8,090 bases of DNA from Gammaproteobacteria bacterium. Its GTDB lineage: Bacteria > Pseudomonadota > Gammaproteobacteria > Steroidobacterales > Steroidobacteraceae. The stretch is taken from contig JAURMS010000169.1 of assembly GCA_030830595.1 (NCBI GenBank), positions 1 through 8,090 of the forward strand, in the 5' to 3' direction. The position numbers and the translations under genes are program-made. Of the stretch, positions 1 to 7,035 are shown piece after piece. Each line of letters starts with the position of its first letter. Positions within the stretch are counted from its first letter, which is position 1. The notes beneath the pieces were generated by a model that saw nothing but the letters and a program-made list of their open reading frames with translations, did not search any database and was not told where the DNA came from.

Positions 1-1536
1 CTGCTCAGCGAGATCCGCGAGCACCTCGCGCAGCAGGACGGCCGGGTCCGATCCCGCCAGCAGGGCCGGGACCTCCCGGATGGCCAACTGTCTCGGGCCG
101 ATGCGATCGACCACCAAGCCGACGGCTGCGAGGGCACTGCCTTCGGCCTCGGCCAGATCGGCGTCCGCCTCAGCCACCTCCAGCCCGAGGGGTACCAGGA
201 GGGCCTGGCGAGGCGCCTCGCCCCGGTCACGGTCTCGCTTCATCTGCTCGTACAGCACTCGCTCGTGAGCCGCGTGCTGGTCCACCAGGATCACACCGTC
301 CTCCACCTGGGCAAGGATGAACAGGCCATGCAGTTGCGCCACCGCCTCGCCCAGTGGGCGGGATGACGCTCCGTCAGCGGGTCGCTCAGGGCCTTCCTGC
401 ACCGAAGCAGGCGCAAACTGGCGCCAATCAGCTCCGGCGGCTTCCTCGCGGGCGGGCCACTCCCATGGCAGTCGCGATGTGGATTCGACATGCGATGTGC
501 CAAGGCTGGCGGCAGCGTCGGTGGCGGGTGCCGACCCTCCGGGCCGGGTGTCGGCGAGGACGCGCTGCAAGCCGCGGTGCAGGAAATCATGGACCGTTCT
601 TCCGTCGCGGAAGCGCAGCTCGAGCTTCTGCGGATGGGCGTTGACGTCGACCAGCGTAGGGGCAAGGCTCAGGTGCAGGACGTAGGCGGGATGACGTCCG
701 CCGTACAGCACGTCCTGGTAAGCCAGCCGCACGGCGTTCCCCAGCAGGCGATCCCGGACCATCCGGCCGTTCACGAACAGGTATTGCTGGTCCGGCTGCG
801 CGCGCGAGTGGGTGGGCAGTCCCACCCAGCCCCGCAGGCCGAGTCCCTGTGCCTCGAACTCGACGAACAGGCAGTGGCGCATGAAGTCCGGGTCGACCAG
901 CGTGGCAATCCTGGCCTCCTCCTGCTCCCGGTCCAGCGCAGCCGGCAGGGCAAAGATTTCCCGACGATTATGGGTCAGGGTGAACCCCGTACGCGGACTC
1001 GACAGGGCCAACCGGGTCAGCGTCCGCAGGGCATGCTGGTACTCGGTGGCCTCACTGCGCAGGAACTTGCGGCGCGCGGGCACCTCATGAAACAGGTCAC
1101 GTGCCTCGACCGTGGTGCCGGCAGGGTGAGCCGCCGCGATCGGCCCGCTCAAGACCCCGCCGGACACCTCAACGCTGGCGCCTGGCTGTCCGGCCACGGC
1201 GGAGGCCAGCCTGAAGCGGGACACGGAAGCAATCGACGGCAGGGCCTCGCCGCGAAAGCCTAGGGAGCGCACCGCCGCAAGGTCATCGAGGCGGGTGATC
1301 TTGCTGGTCGCGTGACGGGCCAGGGCGAGAGACAGCTGATCAGTGGGAATTCCAGAGCCGTCATCCCGCACCCTAATCAGTGCGGTGCCTCCCCGCTCCA
1401 GCTCGACCTGCACCCTGGTTGCGCCTGCATCGACGGCGTTTTCCACCAACTCCTTGACCACGGAGGCAGGCCGCTCCACCACCTCGCCTGCGGCGATCTG
1501 GTTGATGAGGTTATCGTCGAGTCGGGCAATGGCCAT
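1..1536 (-). CDS. mutL: DNA mismatch repair protein MutL, endonuclease-type (C-terminus cut by window edge)
   Basis: MutL is the dimeric GHKL ATPase that couples MutS mismatch recognition to strand incision. The frame is open for 512 residues from ATG 1536 to base 1. E. coli MutL is 615 residues, so roughly the last 100 are missing. Seen in the N-terminal domain: KELVENAVDAGA with E29 and N33 matching the catalytic/Mg positions, D58 in RDDGSGI, ARHATSK at 73-79 and GFRGEAL at 93-99. Residues about 335-400 form a Pro/Ala/Glu-rich linker of low conservation. In the C-terminal domain DQHAAHERVLYE (419-430) fits the metal-binding endonuclease signature DQHA(X)2E(X)4E, which E. coli MutL lacks. 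QALLVP (444-449) matches the position and pattern of the E. coli sliding-clamp motif QPLLIP. The gene lies 32 bp after amiB in the same direction, so co-transcription is likely. No convincing Shine-Dalgarno is visible before the ATG. Family assignment is certain; nuclease activity is inferred from the motif. Confidence 0.98.
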   Translation of the reverse strand, partial: MAIARLDDNLINQIAAGEVVERPASVVKELVENAVDAGATRVQVELERGGTALIRVRDDGSGIPTDQLSLALARHATSKITRLDDLAAVRSLGFRGEALPSIASVSRFRLASAVAGQPGASVEVSGGVLSGPIAAAHPAGTTVEARDLFHEVPARRKFLRSEATEYQHALRTLTRLALSSPRTGFTLTHNRREIFALPAALDREQEEARIATLVDPDFMRHCLFVEFEAQGLGLRGWVGLPTHSRAQPDQQYLFVNGRMVRDRLLGNAVRLAYQDVLYGGRHPAYVLHLSLAPTLVDVNAHPQKLELRFRDGRTVHDFLHRGLQRVLADTRPGGSAPATDAAASLGTSHVESTSRLPWEWPAREEAAGADWRQFAPASVQEGPERPADGASSRPLGEAVAQLHGLFILAQVEDGVILVDQHAAHERVLYEQMKRDRDRGEAPRQALLVPLGLEVAEADADLAEAEGSALAAVGLVVDRIGPRQLAIREVPALLAGSDPAVLLREVLADLAEQ

Positions 1537-1568
1537 GCCCGGCAGTATGCCCGAGGGCGGGCGCGGAC

Positions 1569-2759
1569 TCAGTCCCCGGCGCCCAGGGAAGCCGTGACGC
1601 CTGCGCGTTCGGCGACGATCTGGGCAATGCGCGTGCCGGGCGGTGGGCTGGCGTAAAAAAACTTCCTGACCCCGGCGTGGATGGCCTCGGCGAGGCGGCC
1701 TTGATGGCCGGGATCGCGCAGTTTCTTCTCTTCATCCGGGTTCGAGATGTAGGCCGTCTCAATGAGCATCGAGGGAATGTCTGGCGAGGTGAGCACGATC
1801 AGGCTGGCGTGCTGAACCTCGGTCTTTTTCAGCTCACCAACGCGGTCCAACTCAGTGAGCACACGCCCGGCGGCATCGCGGCTGGCGCTGATGACGGCGT
1901 TCTGGGAGAGGTCGAGCAGGACCGAGGCGAGCACGTCGCTCTTGTCATCCAGCGACACGCCGCCGACCAGGTCCGCGGCATTTTCCCGGTCCGCCAACCA
2001 GCGGGCAGCTTCGTTGCTGGCACGGCCAGTGGAGAGCACGTACACCGAAGACCCGCGCACCGAGCGGTTCATGAAGGCGTCGGCGTGGACCGAAACAAAC
2101 AGGTCAGCCTGCGCCACCCGGGCGCGGCGCAGTCGTTCCCGGAAGGGCACGAAATAATCCCCGGTGCGGGTCAGCACGGCCTTCATCCCGGGCTCGCCGT
2201 TGATCCGCCTGGCCAGCTCGCGCGCCACCTTCAGGGTGACGTCCTTCTCGCGAGTCCCGGCCTTACCGATCGCGCCGGGGTCCTCGCCGCCGTGACCGGC
2301 GTCGATGGCTACCACGATGTCGCGCGCACCTTTTGGCGCATGCGCGGCCACCACCGGCCGGGGGACGGACGCAGAAGCGCCCCGGAGCTCGATCACCAGA
2401 CGGTGACCGTGGGTCTGGTTGGGAGGCGACAGAAAGGCACGTGCCTCGGCGCCGCTCTCCAACTCGACAACGACCCTCAAGACGCCGGGCTTGGGTTGAC
2501 CGGTACGGATCCTGCGGGCAAGGCCCGCTCCGGCGGGCTCTTCCACGCCTCGCGCCAGCTGCGTGCCCGGGAGGTCAACTACGAGTCGCGCCGGGGCGTC
2601 CAGCAGGAAATTTTTGTACGGCGCGGCCGCAGAAAGGTCCAGGACCACCCGGGTCGCGTCCGGGTCTTCCCACACCCTGACGCCGCGGACCTCACTCGAA
2701 TGGACTGCTCCGGACCACAGTACAAGTCCGCACAGACAGATGATTTGCAGCAAGTGCAT
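1569..2759 (-). CDS. amiB: Periplasmic N-acetylmuramoyl-L-alanine amidase, AmiB/AmiC type
   Basis: This zinc amidase cleaves the amide bond between MurNAc and L-Ala of the stem peptide, splitting septal peptidoglycan during daughter-cell separation. It has 396 residues. Residues 1-22 look like a Sec signal peptide, with a hydrophobic core but only His2 in the n-region. An AMIN domain spans about 24-125 (septal targeting in this family) and an Amidase_3 domain about 149-365. Expected zinc and catalytic residues are H156 in DAGHGGEDPGA, E171 in REKD, H225 in VSVHADA and E334 in IETAYISNPDEE. Residues about 256-290 (ADRENAADLVGG onward) match the autoinhibitory helix segment that is relieved by LytM activators such as EnvC or NlpD. 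Only about 30 residues follow the catalytic domain, so there is no LysM repeat. An in-frame TAA six codons upstream of the ATG fixes the start; no Shine-Dalgarno is visible. Its place between tsaE and mutL favours the name amiB over amiC. Confidence 0.95.
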   Translation of the reverse strand: MHLLQIICLCGLVLWSGAVHSSEVRGVRVWEDPDATRVVLDLSAAAPYKNFLLDAPARLVVDLPGTQLARGVEEPAGAGLARRIRTGQPKPGVLRVVVELESGAEARAFLSPPNQTHGHRLVIELRGASASVPRPVVAAHAPKGARDIVVAIDAGHGGEDPGAIGKAGTREKDVTLKVARELARRINGEPGMKAVLTRTGDYFVPFRERLRRARVAQADLFVSVHADAFMNRSVRGSSVYVLSTGRASNEAARWLADRENAADLVGGVSLDDKSDVLASVLLDLSQNAVISASRDAAGRVLTELDRVGELKKTEVQHASLIVLTSPDIPSMLIETAYISNPDEEKKLRDPGHQGRLAEAIHAGVRKFFYASPPPGTRIAQIVAERAGVTASLGAGD

Positions 2760-2823
2760 GACTGCAGAAGATACGATTTATGTTAATTATTTTCAACTGT
2801 TTCATAAGGATACAAAAACAATC
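2760..2823 (-). promoter_or_regulatory. AT-rich gap between tsaE and amiB, candidate internal promoter
   Basis: This 64-bp gap is strikingly AT-rich against its GC-rich surroundings. On the minus strand TTGTAT (2815-2810), an 18-bp spacer and AATAAT (2791-2786) form a weak sigma70-like pair whose -10 matches the consensus at five of six bases. That pair would leave a leader of about 20-25 bases before the amiB ATG. A second pair, TTGAAA (2796-2791), 17 bp, TATCTT (2773-2768), fits spacing well but would start transcription almost at the ATG. No hairpin typical of a terminator is seen after the tsaE stop. A promoter for amiB-mutL is inferred from composition and these weak matches only. Confidence 0.35.
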
Positions 2824-3300
2824 TCAAGCGGTACGGAGTGCGCGCAGCCAGGCCTTTCCGGGGTCGCTCCGCGCCTCGAGGCGAGCCTCGCGTCCCGAGC
2901 CCGAGTAGGTCAGTTCCAGATCGAGGTCAATCGGGCCCAGCGACCCGCCGGCCCTTTCAGGCCACTCGACGATGAGCAGGCGATGCTGCTCCCGCCAGTC
3001 GCGATAACCGAGGTTCTCAAGTTCATCAGCACCCGCCAGGCGGTAGAGATCCATGTGCAGGACAGGACCCTCGGTCGTGCTGTAAGGCTCGACCAGTGTG
3101 TAGGTGGGGCTGCGTATCGTTCCGCTGGCGCCCAAACCCCTTAGCAGGGCACGAGCCAGGGTGCTCTTGCCCGCCCCGAGTTCTCCCCTGAGCGTCAGCA
3201 GCAGACCGGAGCCGCCCGGACAAGAGGCGGCCAGTTCCGCGCCAAGGCGACAGGTGGCGTCTTCATCGGGCAGCCAGCACCTCAAGACGGGTTGACCCAA
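2824..3300 (-). CDS. tsaE: tRNA t6A37 biosynthesis ATPase TsaE
   Basis: TsaE is the small P-loop ATPase that works with TsaB and TsaD to place the threonylcarbamoyl group on A37 of ANN-decoding tRNAs in the cytoplasm. The product has 158 residues, close to the usual length of about 150. Seen: Walker A GELGAGKST (39-47), the family signature SPTYTLVEPY (64-73), HMDLYRL (82-88) and VEWPERAG (111-118). The start is uncertain because no ATG lies before the P-loop. TTG at 3300 gives 10 residues before PDEDAT and overlaps nnr by 19 bp. TTG at 3285 gives 5 residues and overlaps the nnr stop as TTGA. E. coli TsaE has about 8 residues at this point, so neither is excluded. The overlap with nnr implies one transcript and probable translational coupling. 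Identity is certain; only the first few residues are in doubt. Confidence 0.97.
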   Translation of the reverse strand: MGQPVLRCWLPDEDATCRLGAELAASCPGGSGLLLTLRGELGAGKSTLARALLRGLGASGTIRSPTYTLVEPYSTTEGPVLHMDLYRLAGADELENLGYRDWREQHRLLIVEWPERAGGSLGPIDLDLELTYSGSGREARLEARSDPGKAWLRALRTA

Positions 3301-4760
3301 GGACGCAGACCAGCGAGCAGGTCGGAGGCCAGCAATCCGCGCTCACCACGCCGGGCCTCGGCATCACCGACCCGTGCATGCAGGCGGGTGCCGACACGAG
3401 CGGCTACCCCGAGAGGCAGTCCCTGAGCAAGCAGCCCCGCGATGATGCCGGTCAAGACGTCCCCCATCCCGGCCACCGCCATGCCCGGGTTGCCGGCATC
3501 GCACAGGCCCACGGAGCCCTCGCTGCAGAGCACCAGGCTGCCGGCCCCCTTCAGGACGCAGGCACCTCCGAAGCGGGACTGCAGATCGCGCACGGCAGCC
3601 AAGCGATCGGCCTGGATACCCCCAGTAGGAACGGCCATCAGGCGAGCAGCCTCGCCCGGATGAGGTGTCAGCACCCAATCATCCCTACGGCGAGGCTCTG
3701 CGGCCAGGAAGTTCAAGGCATCGGCATCCATCACCGTTCGGACAGGGCGTTCCAGCGCTGCCCTCCACAATGCGTAAGCCCAGCCGTCCCGGCCCAGGCC
3801 GGGGCCGAGAGCCAGGACGTCGCAGGCCTCAAGCAGTGGAGTCAGCCCCGCCGCATCCTCGACTCCGTGACAGATGACCTCGGGACGACCCGCGACAACG
3901 GCCGACACATGTTCAGGGCGAGTGGCCACTACCACGAGTCCGGCACCGACCCGCAGGGCGGCCTCCGCCGCCAGCCGGATCGCCCCCGGCATGCCCGGAC
4001 CACCTCCCACCAGCAGCACCCGGCCGTGGTCCCCCTTGTGTGCGCTGCGTCGACGAGGCCGGAGCCACTGCCGGCCCTCGGCGTCATCGAGACGTCGCAG
4101 GCAGGCGGGGCCGTCCTCTGCAGAGGGTGCTATGCCCAGGGTGTCGAGTACCACACTGCCCACGTGGTCGACCGCCTCGCCCAGGAAAAGGCCGGACTTG
4201 AGCGCCACGAAGGTGACGGTGACGTCCGCCACGACGGCTTTGCCGAGCACTGTGCCAGTATCGGCATGCAGGCCAGAGGGGATGTCGAGGGCAAGCACCG
4301 GCACTGCAGCCGTGTTGATCGCCTCGATGCAGCTCAGGAATTGGCCCTCCACCGGTCGATCCAGGCCGGTGCCGAACAGCGCATCCACCACCACGTCTGC
4401 CGGAAGCGGCAGGCCGGGCTCGAATGTCTGCACGATCCCGCCAACGCTGGAGAAGTCTGCGTAGGCGCGCCGCGCGTCACCGCCCAAGCGGGCCGGATCG
4501 GCCAGTGCCACCACCTTGACCTCAAACCCCTGCGCAAGGGCGAGCCGCGCGAGGACGTAGCCATCGCCGCCGTTGTTACCCCCACCACAGCACAGCAGCA
4601 CGCGGCGAGCAGCCGGCCAGGTCACCTGTAGTGCCTGCAAGGCGCCGGCCGCGGCGGCACACATCAGTCCGTACCCATCCCGCGGACCCTGGCGAATGGC
4701 CCGCGCGTCCATGGCACGTACCTGCGCGGCAGAAAACACCTCGGTTGGCAGTACAGTCAT
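3282..4760 (-). CDS. nnr: Bifunctional NAD(P)H-hydrate epimerase / ADP-dependent NAD(P)H-hydrate dehydratase
   Basis: Nnr (YjeF) repairs NADHX and NADPHX, hydrated forms of NAD(P)H made by heat or by side reactions of dehydrogenases. The N-terminal epimerase (about residues 1-215) interconverts R and S forms. The C-terminal ribokinase-like domain (about 230-490) dehydrates S-NAD(P)HX using ADP. The protein has 492 residues, normal for the fusion. Epimerase motifs are GGGNNGGDG (59-67), DALFGTGLDRPV (126-137) and LDIPSG (158-163). Dehydratase motifs are GGGPGMPGA (252-260), GPGLG (319-323), DADALN (345-350), TPHPGE (365-370), KGAGS (404-408) and GNPGMAVAGMGD (423-434), where D434 is the expected catalytic aspartate. 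I chose ATG 4760, which gives MTVLPTEVFS. A longer frame from GTG 4838 would add residues antisense to queG and has no family support. It heads the nnr-tsaE-amiB-mutL cluster. Confidence 0.97.
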   Translation of the reverse strand: MTVLPTEVFSAAQVRAMDARAIRQGPRDGYGLMCAAAAGALQALQVTWPAARRVLLCCGGGNNGGDGYVLARLALAQGFEVKVVALADPARLGGDARRAYADFSSVGGIVQTFEPGLPLPADVVVDALFGTGLDRPVEGQFLSCIEAINTAAVPVLALDIPSGLHADTGTVLGKAVVADVTVTFVALKSGLFLGEAVDHVGSVVLDTLGIAPSAEDGPACLRRLDDAEGRQWLRPRRRSAHKGDHGRVLLVGGGPGMPGAIRLAAEAALRVGAGLVVVATRPEHVSAVVAGRPEVICHGVEDAAGLTPLLEACDVLALGPGLGRDGWAYALWRAALERPVRTVMDADALNFLAAEPRRRDDWVLTPHPGEAARLMAVPTGGIQADRLAAVRDLQSRFGGACVLKGAGSLVLCSEGSVGLCDAGNPGMAVAGMGDVLTGIIAGLLAQGLPLGVAARVGTRLHARVGDAEARRGERGLLASDLLAGLRPWVNPS

Positions 4761-4804
4761 GGCGCGCCAGTATACTGCCGAGGCTTGACCGGCTGGCTTC
4801 TGGC
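4761..4804. promoter_or_regulatory. 44-bp divergent gap between nnr and queG
   Basis: The gap must hold, or abut, the promoters for both divergent genes. Its most visible element is the 8-bp palindrome AGTATACT at 4769-4776, which contains TATACT on both strands and so could act as a -10 hexamer either way. On the plus strand TTGGCA at 4745-4750 lies 20 bp upstream of it, longer than the preferred 17. No good -35 is seen on the minus strand, and a minus-strand start from this hexamer would fall at the nnr ATG. Promoter function is inferred and weak. Confidence 0.3.
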
Positions 4805-5884
4805 ATGACGCAACCTCTCGATCCCGACACCCTTTCACGACTCAGGCGGCGACTCCACGTGTTCGCCTCCGAACTGGGCTTTCAACAGGTGGGCGTCGCC
4901 GGCGTGGAGCTACCGGACGACGAGGCCCGGTTGCTCCAGTGGCTGGCCGAGAGCCGGCACGGCGGCATGGAGTTCATGTCACGCCACGGGCTCAAACGCA
5001 GCCGCCCGGCCGAGCTGATCCCGGGCACCCTGCGGGTCATCAGCGTCCGCATGAACTGCTTCGCCCCGGATGGACGACCCGCGAACGAGGTTCTCGCAGA
5101 TCCCGAGCTCGCCTATATCGCCCGCTACGCGCTGGGACGCGACTACCACCATATCCTGCGTCCGCGCCTGCAGAAACTCGCCTCCCGCCTGGAGCAAGAG
5201 GTAGGCCCGTTCGGCTACCGCGCCTTCGTGGACTCCGCCCCGGTCATGGAAAAGCCGCTGGCACGCAACGCAGGACTTGGCTGGATCGGCAAGCACACCA
5301 ACCTCATCAACTCCGAAGCCGGGTCGCAGTTCGTGCTGGGGGAGTTGTTCACCGACCTGCCGCTGCCGCTCGACACGCCGGCCAGTGACCACTGCGGGAG
5401 TTGTACGGCCTGCATGCCCGCCTGCCCCACCGGCGCGATCACCGCGCCCTACCAGCTGGACGCCAGGCTGTGCATCTCCTACCTCACCATCGAGCACCAT
5501 GGACCGATTCCGGAAGCGCTGCGGCCGGCCATCGGTAATCGCATCTTCGGCTGCGACGACTGCCAGCTGGCTTGCCCCTGGAACAAGTTTGCCCAACTCG
5601 CCGCAGATCCGGGTTTCCGCAGTCGCAGTGGACTCGATGCACCCGCGCTGGCCGACCTGTTTGGCTGGAGCGAGGAGCAGTATCTCGCGCGGACCGAGGG
5701 CAGCGCGCTGCGACGCCTGGGTTACCGACGTTTCCTGCGCAACGTCGCCTTAGGGCTCGGCAACGCGCCCTCAGGCTCGCAGGCCAGCAAGGCCTTGTCC
5801 TCGCGTCGCGCCGACGAGGATTTGATGGTTCGAGAGCAGGTGGCGTGGTCGCTCGAGCGCCAGCTCAATCCTTCAACGGATTGA
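4805..5884 (+). CDS. queG: Epoxyqueuosine reductase QueG
   Basis: QueG catalyses the last step of queuosine synthesis. It reduces epoxyqueuosine to queuosine at wobble position 34 of tRNAs with GUN anticodons, using cobalamin and two [4Fe-4S] clusters in the cytoplasm. The protein has 359 residues, typical of proteobacterial QueG. The N-terminal DUF1730/cobalamin-binding part runs to about residue 190 and includes VDSAPVMEKPLARNAGLGW (142-160), where D143 is the expected catalytic acid. The ferredoxin-like part carries C197, C200, C203 and C207 (CGSCTACMPAC), then C223 and C250, C253, C257 (CDDCQLACP), eight cysteines for two clusters. Residues about 300-352 resemble a short HEAT-like helical tail. 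ATG 4805 is the only start near the conserved N-terminus. No clear Shine-Dalgarno is seen. The gene is divergent from nnr, as in many gammaproteobacteria, and its last 20 bp overlap the convergent kinase gene. Confidence 0.97.
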   Translation: MTQPLDPDTLSRLRRRLHVFASELGFQQVGVAGVELPDDEARLLQWLAESRHGGMEFMSRHGLKRSRPAELIPGTLRVISVRMNCFAPDGRPANEVLADPELAYIARYALGRDYHHILRPRLQKLASRLEQEVGPFGYRAFVDSAPVMEKPLARNAGLGWIGKHTNLINSEAGSQFVLGELFTDLPLPLDTPASDHCGSCTACMPACPTGAITAPYQLDARLCISYLTIEHHGPIPEALRPAIGNRIFGCDDCQLACPWNKFAQLAADPGFRSRSGLDAPALADLFGWSEEQYLARTEGSALRRLGYRRFLRNVALGLGNAPSGSQASKALSSRRADEDLMVREQVAWSLERQLNPSTD

Positions 5885-6524
5885 AATAATGCCGTCCGCT
5901 GCGGGTGCGGCGGATGGCCTCGAACAACTGCTCGAAGTCACGCGAGTCCCCCACCGGGTCGATCTCTGCCGCGTTGACGATCAACAGCGGCGATGCCGAG
6001 TACTGGTGGAAGAATCGGGTGTAGGCATCGATCAGCCGCAGCAGGTAGTCACGCTCAATGTGTTTCTCGTAGCGCACGCCGCGCGCTGCGATTCTCTCCA
6101 GCAGCACGTCCACCGGGGCCTGCAGGAACACCACCAGGTCCGGCACGGGTGCATCGAGTGAGAGCCGGCCATAGACCTGCTCATACAGCGCATATTCGTC
6201 GTCCTCCAGCGTGACCCGGGCGAACAGTCGATCCTTCTCCAGCAGGTAATCCGCCACCCTGACTGGCGCGAACAGGTCCTGCTGCCGGAGTTCCTGGAGT
6301 TGTCGCGCGCGCTGAAAGAGGAAGTAGAGCTGGGCAGGCAGGGCACCGGCCCGCGGGTTCTTGTAGAAACGCTCCAGGAACGGGTTTTCATCGGGCTGCT
6401 CGAGCACCGGCTCGGCACCGACCGCCGCCGCGATGCGCTTGGCCAGGGTGGTCTTCCCGGCCCCGATGGGACCCTCGACCACCACCAGCCGGTGCGGCCA
6501 GTCTGCCTGCGGTGTCGTCCTCAC
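5865..6524 (-). CDS. Deoxynucleoside kinase (deoxyadenosine/deoxyguanosine kinase family)
   Basis: This is a cytoplasmic kinase of the dNK family that phosphorylates deoxynucleosides for salvage; in bacteria the members usually prefer purine deoxynucleosides. It has 219 residues, normal for the family. Seen: Walker A GPIGAGKTT (18-26), E42 after the second strand as expected for substrate binding, DYLLEKDRLFA (92-102) corresponding to the E/D-R region near the active site, and a LID-like Arg-rich segment R144-IAARGVRYEKHIERDYL (through 161). The start is GTG 6524, 7 bp after the folK stop. A run of six G at 6535-6540 on the complement, about 10 bases upstream, may serve as a slightly distant Shine-Dalgarno. 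Genes of this family often sit beside folK in gammaproteobacteria. Substrate preference cannot be read from the sequence by eye. The last 20 bp overlap the end of queG on the other strand. Confidence 0.93.
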   Translation of the reverse strand: MRTTPQADWPHRLVVVEGPIGAGKTTLAKRIAAAVGAEPVLEQPDENPFLERFYKNPRAGALPAQLYFLFQRARQLQELRQQDLFAPVRVADYLLEKDRLFARVTLEDDEYALYEQVYGRLSLDAPVPDLVVFLQAPVDVLLERIAARGVRYEKHIERDYLLRLIDAYTRFFHQYSASPLLIVNAAEIDPVGDSRDFEQLFEAIRRTRSGRHYFNPLKD

Positions 6525-6531
6525 GCCCGGC

Positions 6532-7035
6532 TTACCCCCCCAACGCCACCAGACCCCGATTGTCCACCCCGGCCGCCAGGTGCCTGACCCGACCCAGGCC
6601 CGGCACCCACAATTCCGGGGCGATGTCCGCCAGAGGATACAGCACGAAATCCCGCACCGGCAGACCCGGATGCGGCAGGGTCAGGCCCGGCCCGACCAGC
6701 TGTTCCGAGCCGAGCAGCAACAGGTCTAGGTCGATGCGCCGCGGGCCCCAACGCACGATAGGCCGTGCTCGGCCCATGGTCGCCTCGATGTCCTGCAGCG
6801 AACCAAGCAAATCGGCGGGCGAAAGCACGGTGAGCAGGCCCGCTACTGCGTTGACGAAGGGGGGCTGCTCCACCGGTCCCAGGGGCGTCGACCTCCAGCA
6901 CCGGGACTGAGCAATCAGACGGCAACCCGGCAGCCTGCACAGATGACCGAAAGCCTCGACGATGCGGGCGCCTGGATCGTCCAGATTGCTGCCCAGCGCC
7001 ACGTAAGCGGGGCGCCAGCGGTTGCCAGTCGTCAC
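6532..7035 (-). CDS. folK: 2-amino-4-hydroxy-6-hydroxymethyldihydropteridine pyrophosphokinase (HPPK)
   Basis: FolK transfers pyrophosphate from ATP to 6-hydroxymethyl-7,8-dihydropterin, the step before dihydropteroate synthase in folate synthesis. It has 167 residues against about 160 in E. coli. Seen: YVALGSNL (11-18), STPLG (49-53) followed by QPPFVN (57-62) for pterin binding, RWGPRRIDLDLLL (95-107) with D102 and D104 as the two magnesium-binding aspartates, and LPHPG (120-124). The start is GTG 7035, overlapping the pcnB stop as GTGA, so translation is probably coupled to pcnB. pcnB-folK is a conserved pair in this class. A longer minus-strand frame at 6521-7237 overlaps it but has no family motif; this frame carries all of them. 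Confidence 0.97.
   Translation of the reverse strand: MTTGNRWRPAYVALGSNLDDPGARIVEAFGHLCRLPGCRLIAQSRCWRSTPLGPVEQPPFVNAVAGLLTVLSPADLLGSLQDIEATMGRARPIVRWGPRRIDLDLLLLGSEQLVGPGLTLPHPGLPVRDFVLYPLADIAPELWVPGLGRVRHLAAGVDNRGLVALGG

Noticed and set aside
490..1263. Open frame of 257 codons on the plus strand inside mutL
   Set aside because: It is opposite the conserved MutL ATPase domain and has no motif of its own.
1555..1580. Short inverted repeat GGACT/AGTCC over the amiB stop codon
   Set aside because: The loop would be a single base and there is no following U tract, so a stable terminator hairpin is unlikely.
1677..2786. Open frame of 369 codons on the plus strand, antisense to amiB
   Set aside because: The minus-strand frame has a signal peptide, AMIN and Amidase_3 domains; the plus frame shows no family signature and is a GC-rich shadow.
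2800..2850. T-rich tract after tsaE as a possible intrinsic terminator
   Set aside because: No stem of useful length precedes the T run on the minus strand; only short 3-4 bp pairings are found.
3378..4631. Long open frame of 417 codons on the plus strand, antisense to nnr
   Set aside because: It has no recognisable motif and mirrors the GC-rich codon bias of nnr, whose own frame carries all epimerase and dehydratase motifs.
4761..4838. N-terminal extension of nnr from GTG 4838
   Set aside because: The added 26 residues are antisense to the start of queG and have no counterpart in the family; ATG 4760 gives the normal N-terminus.
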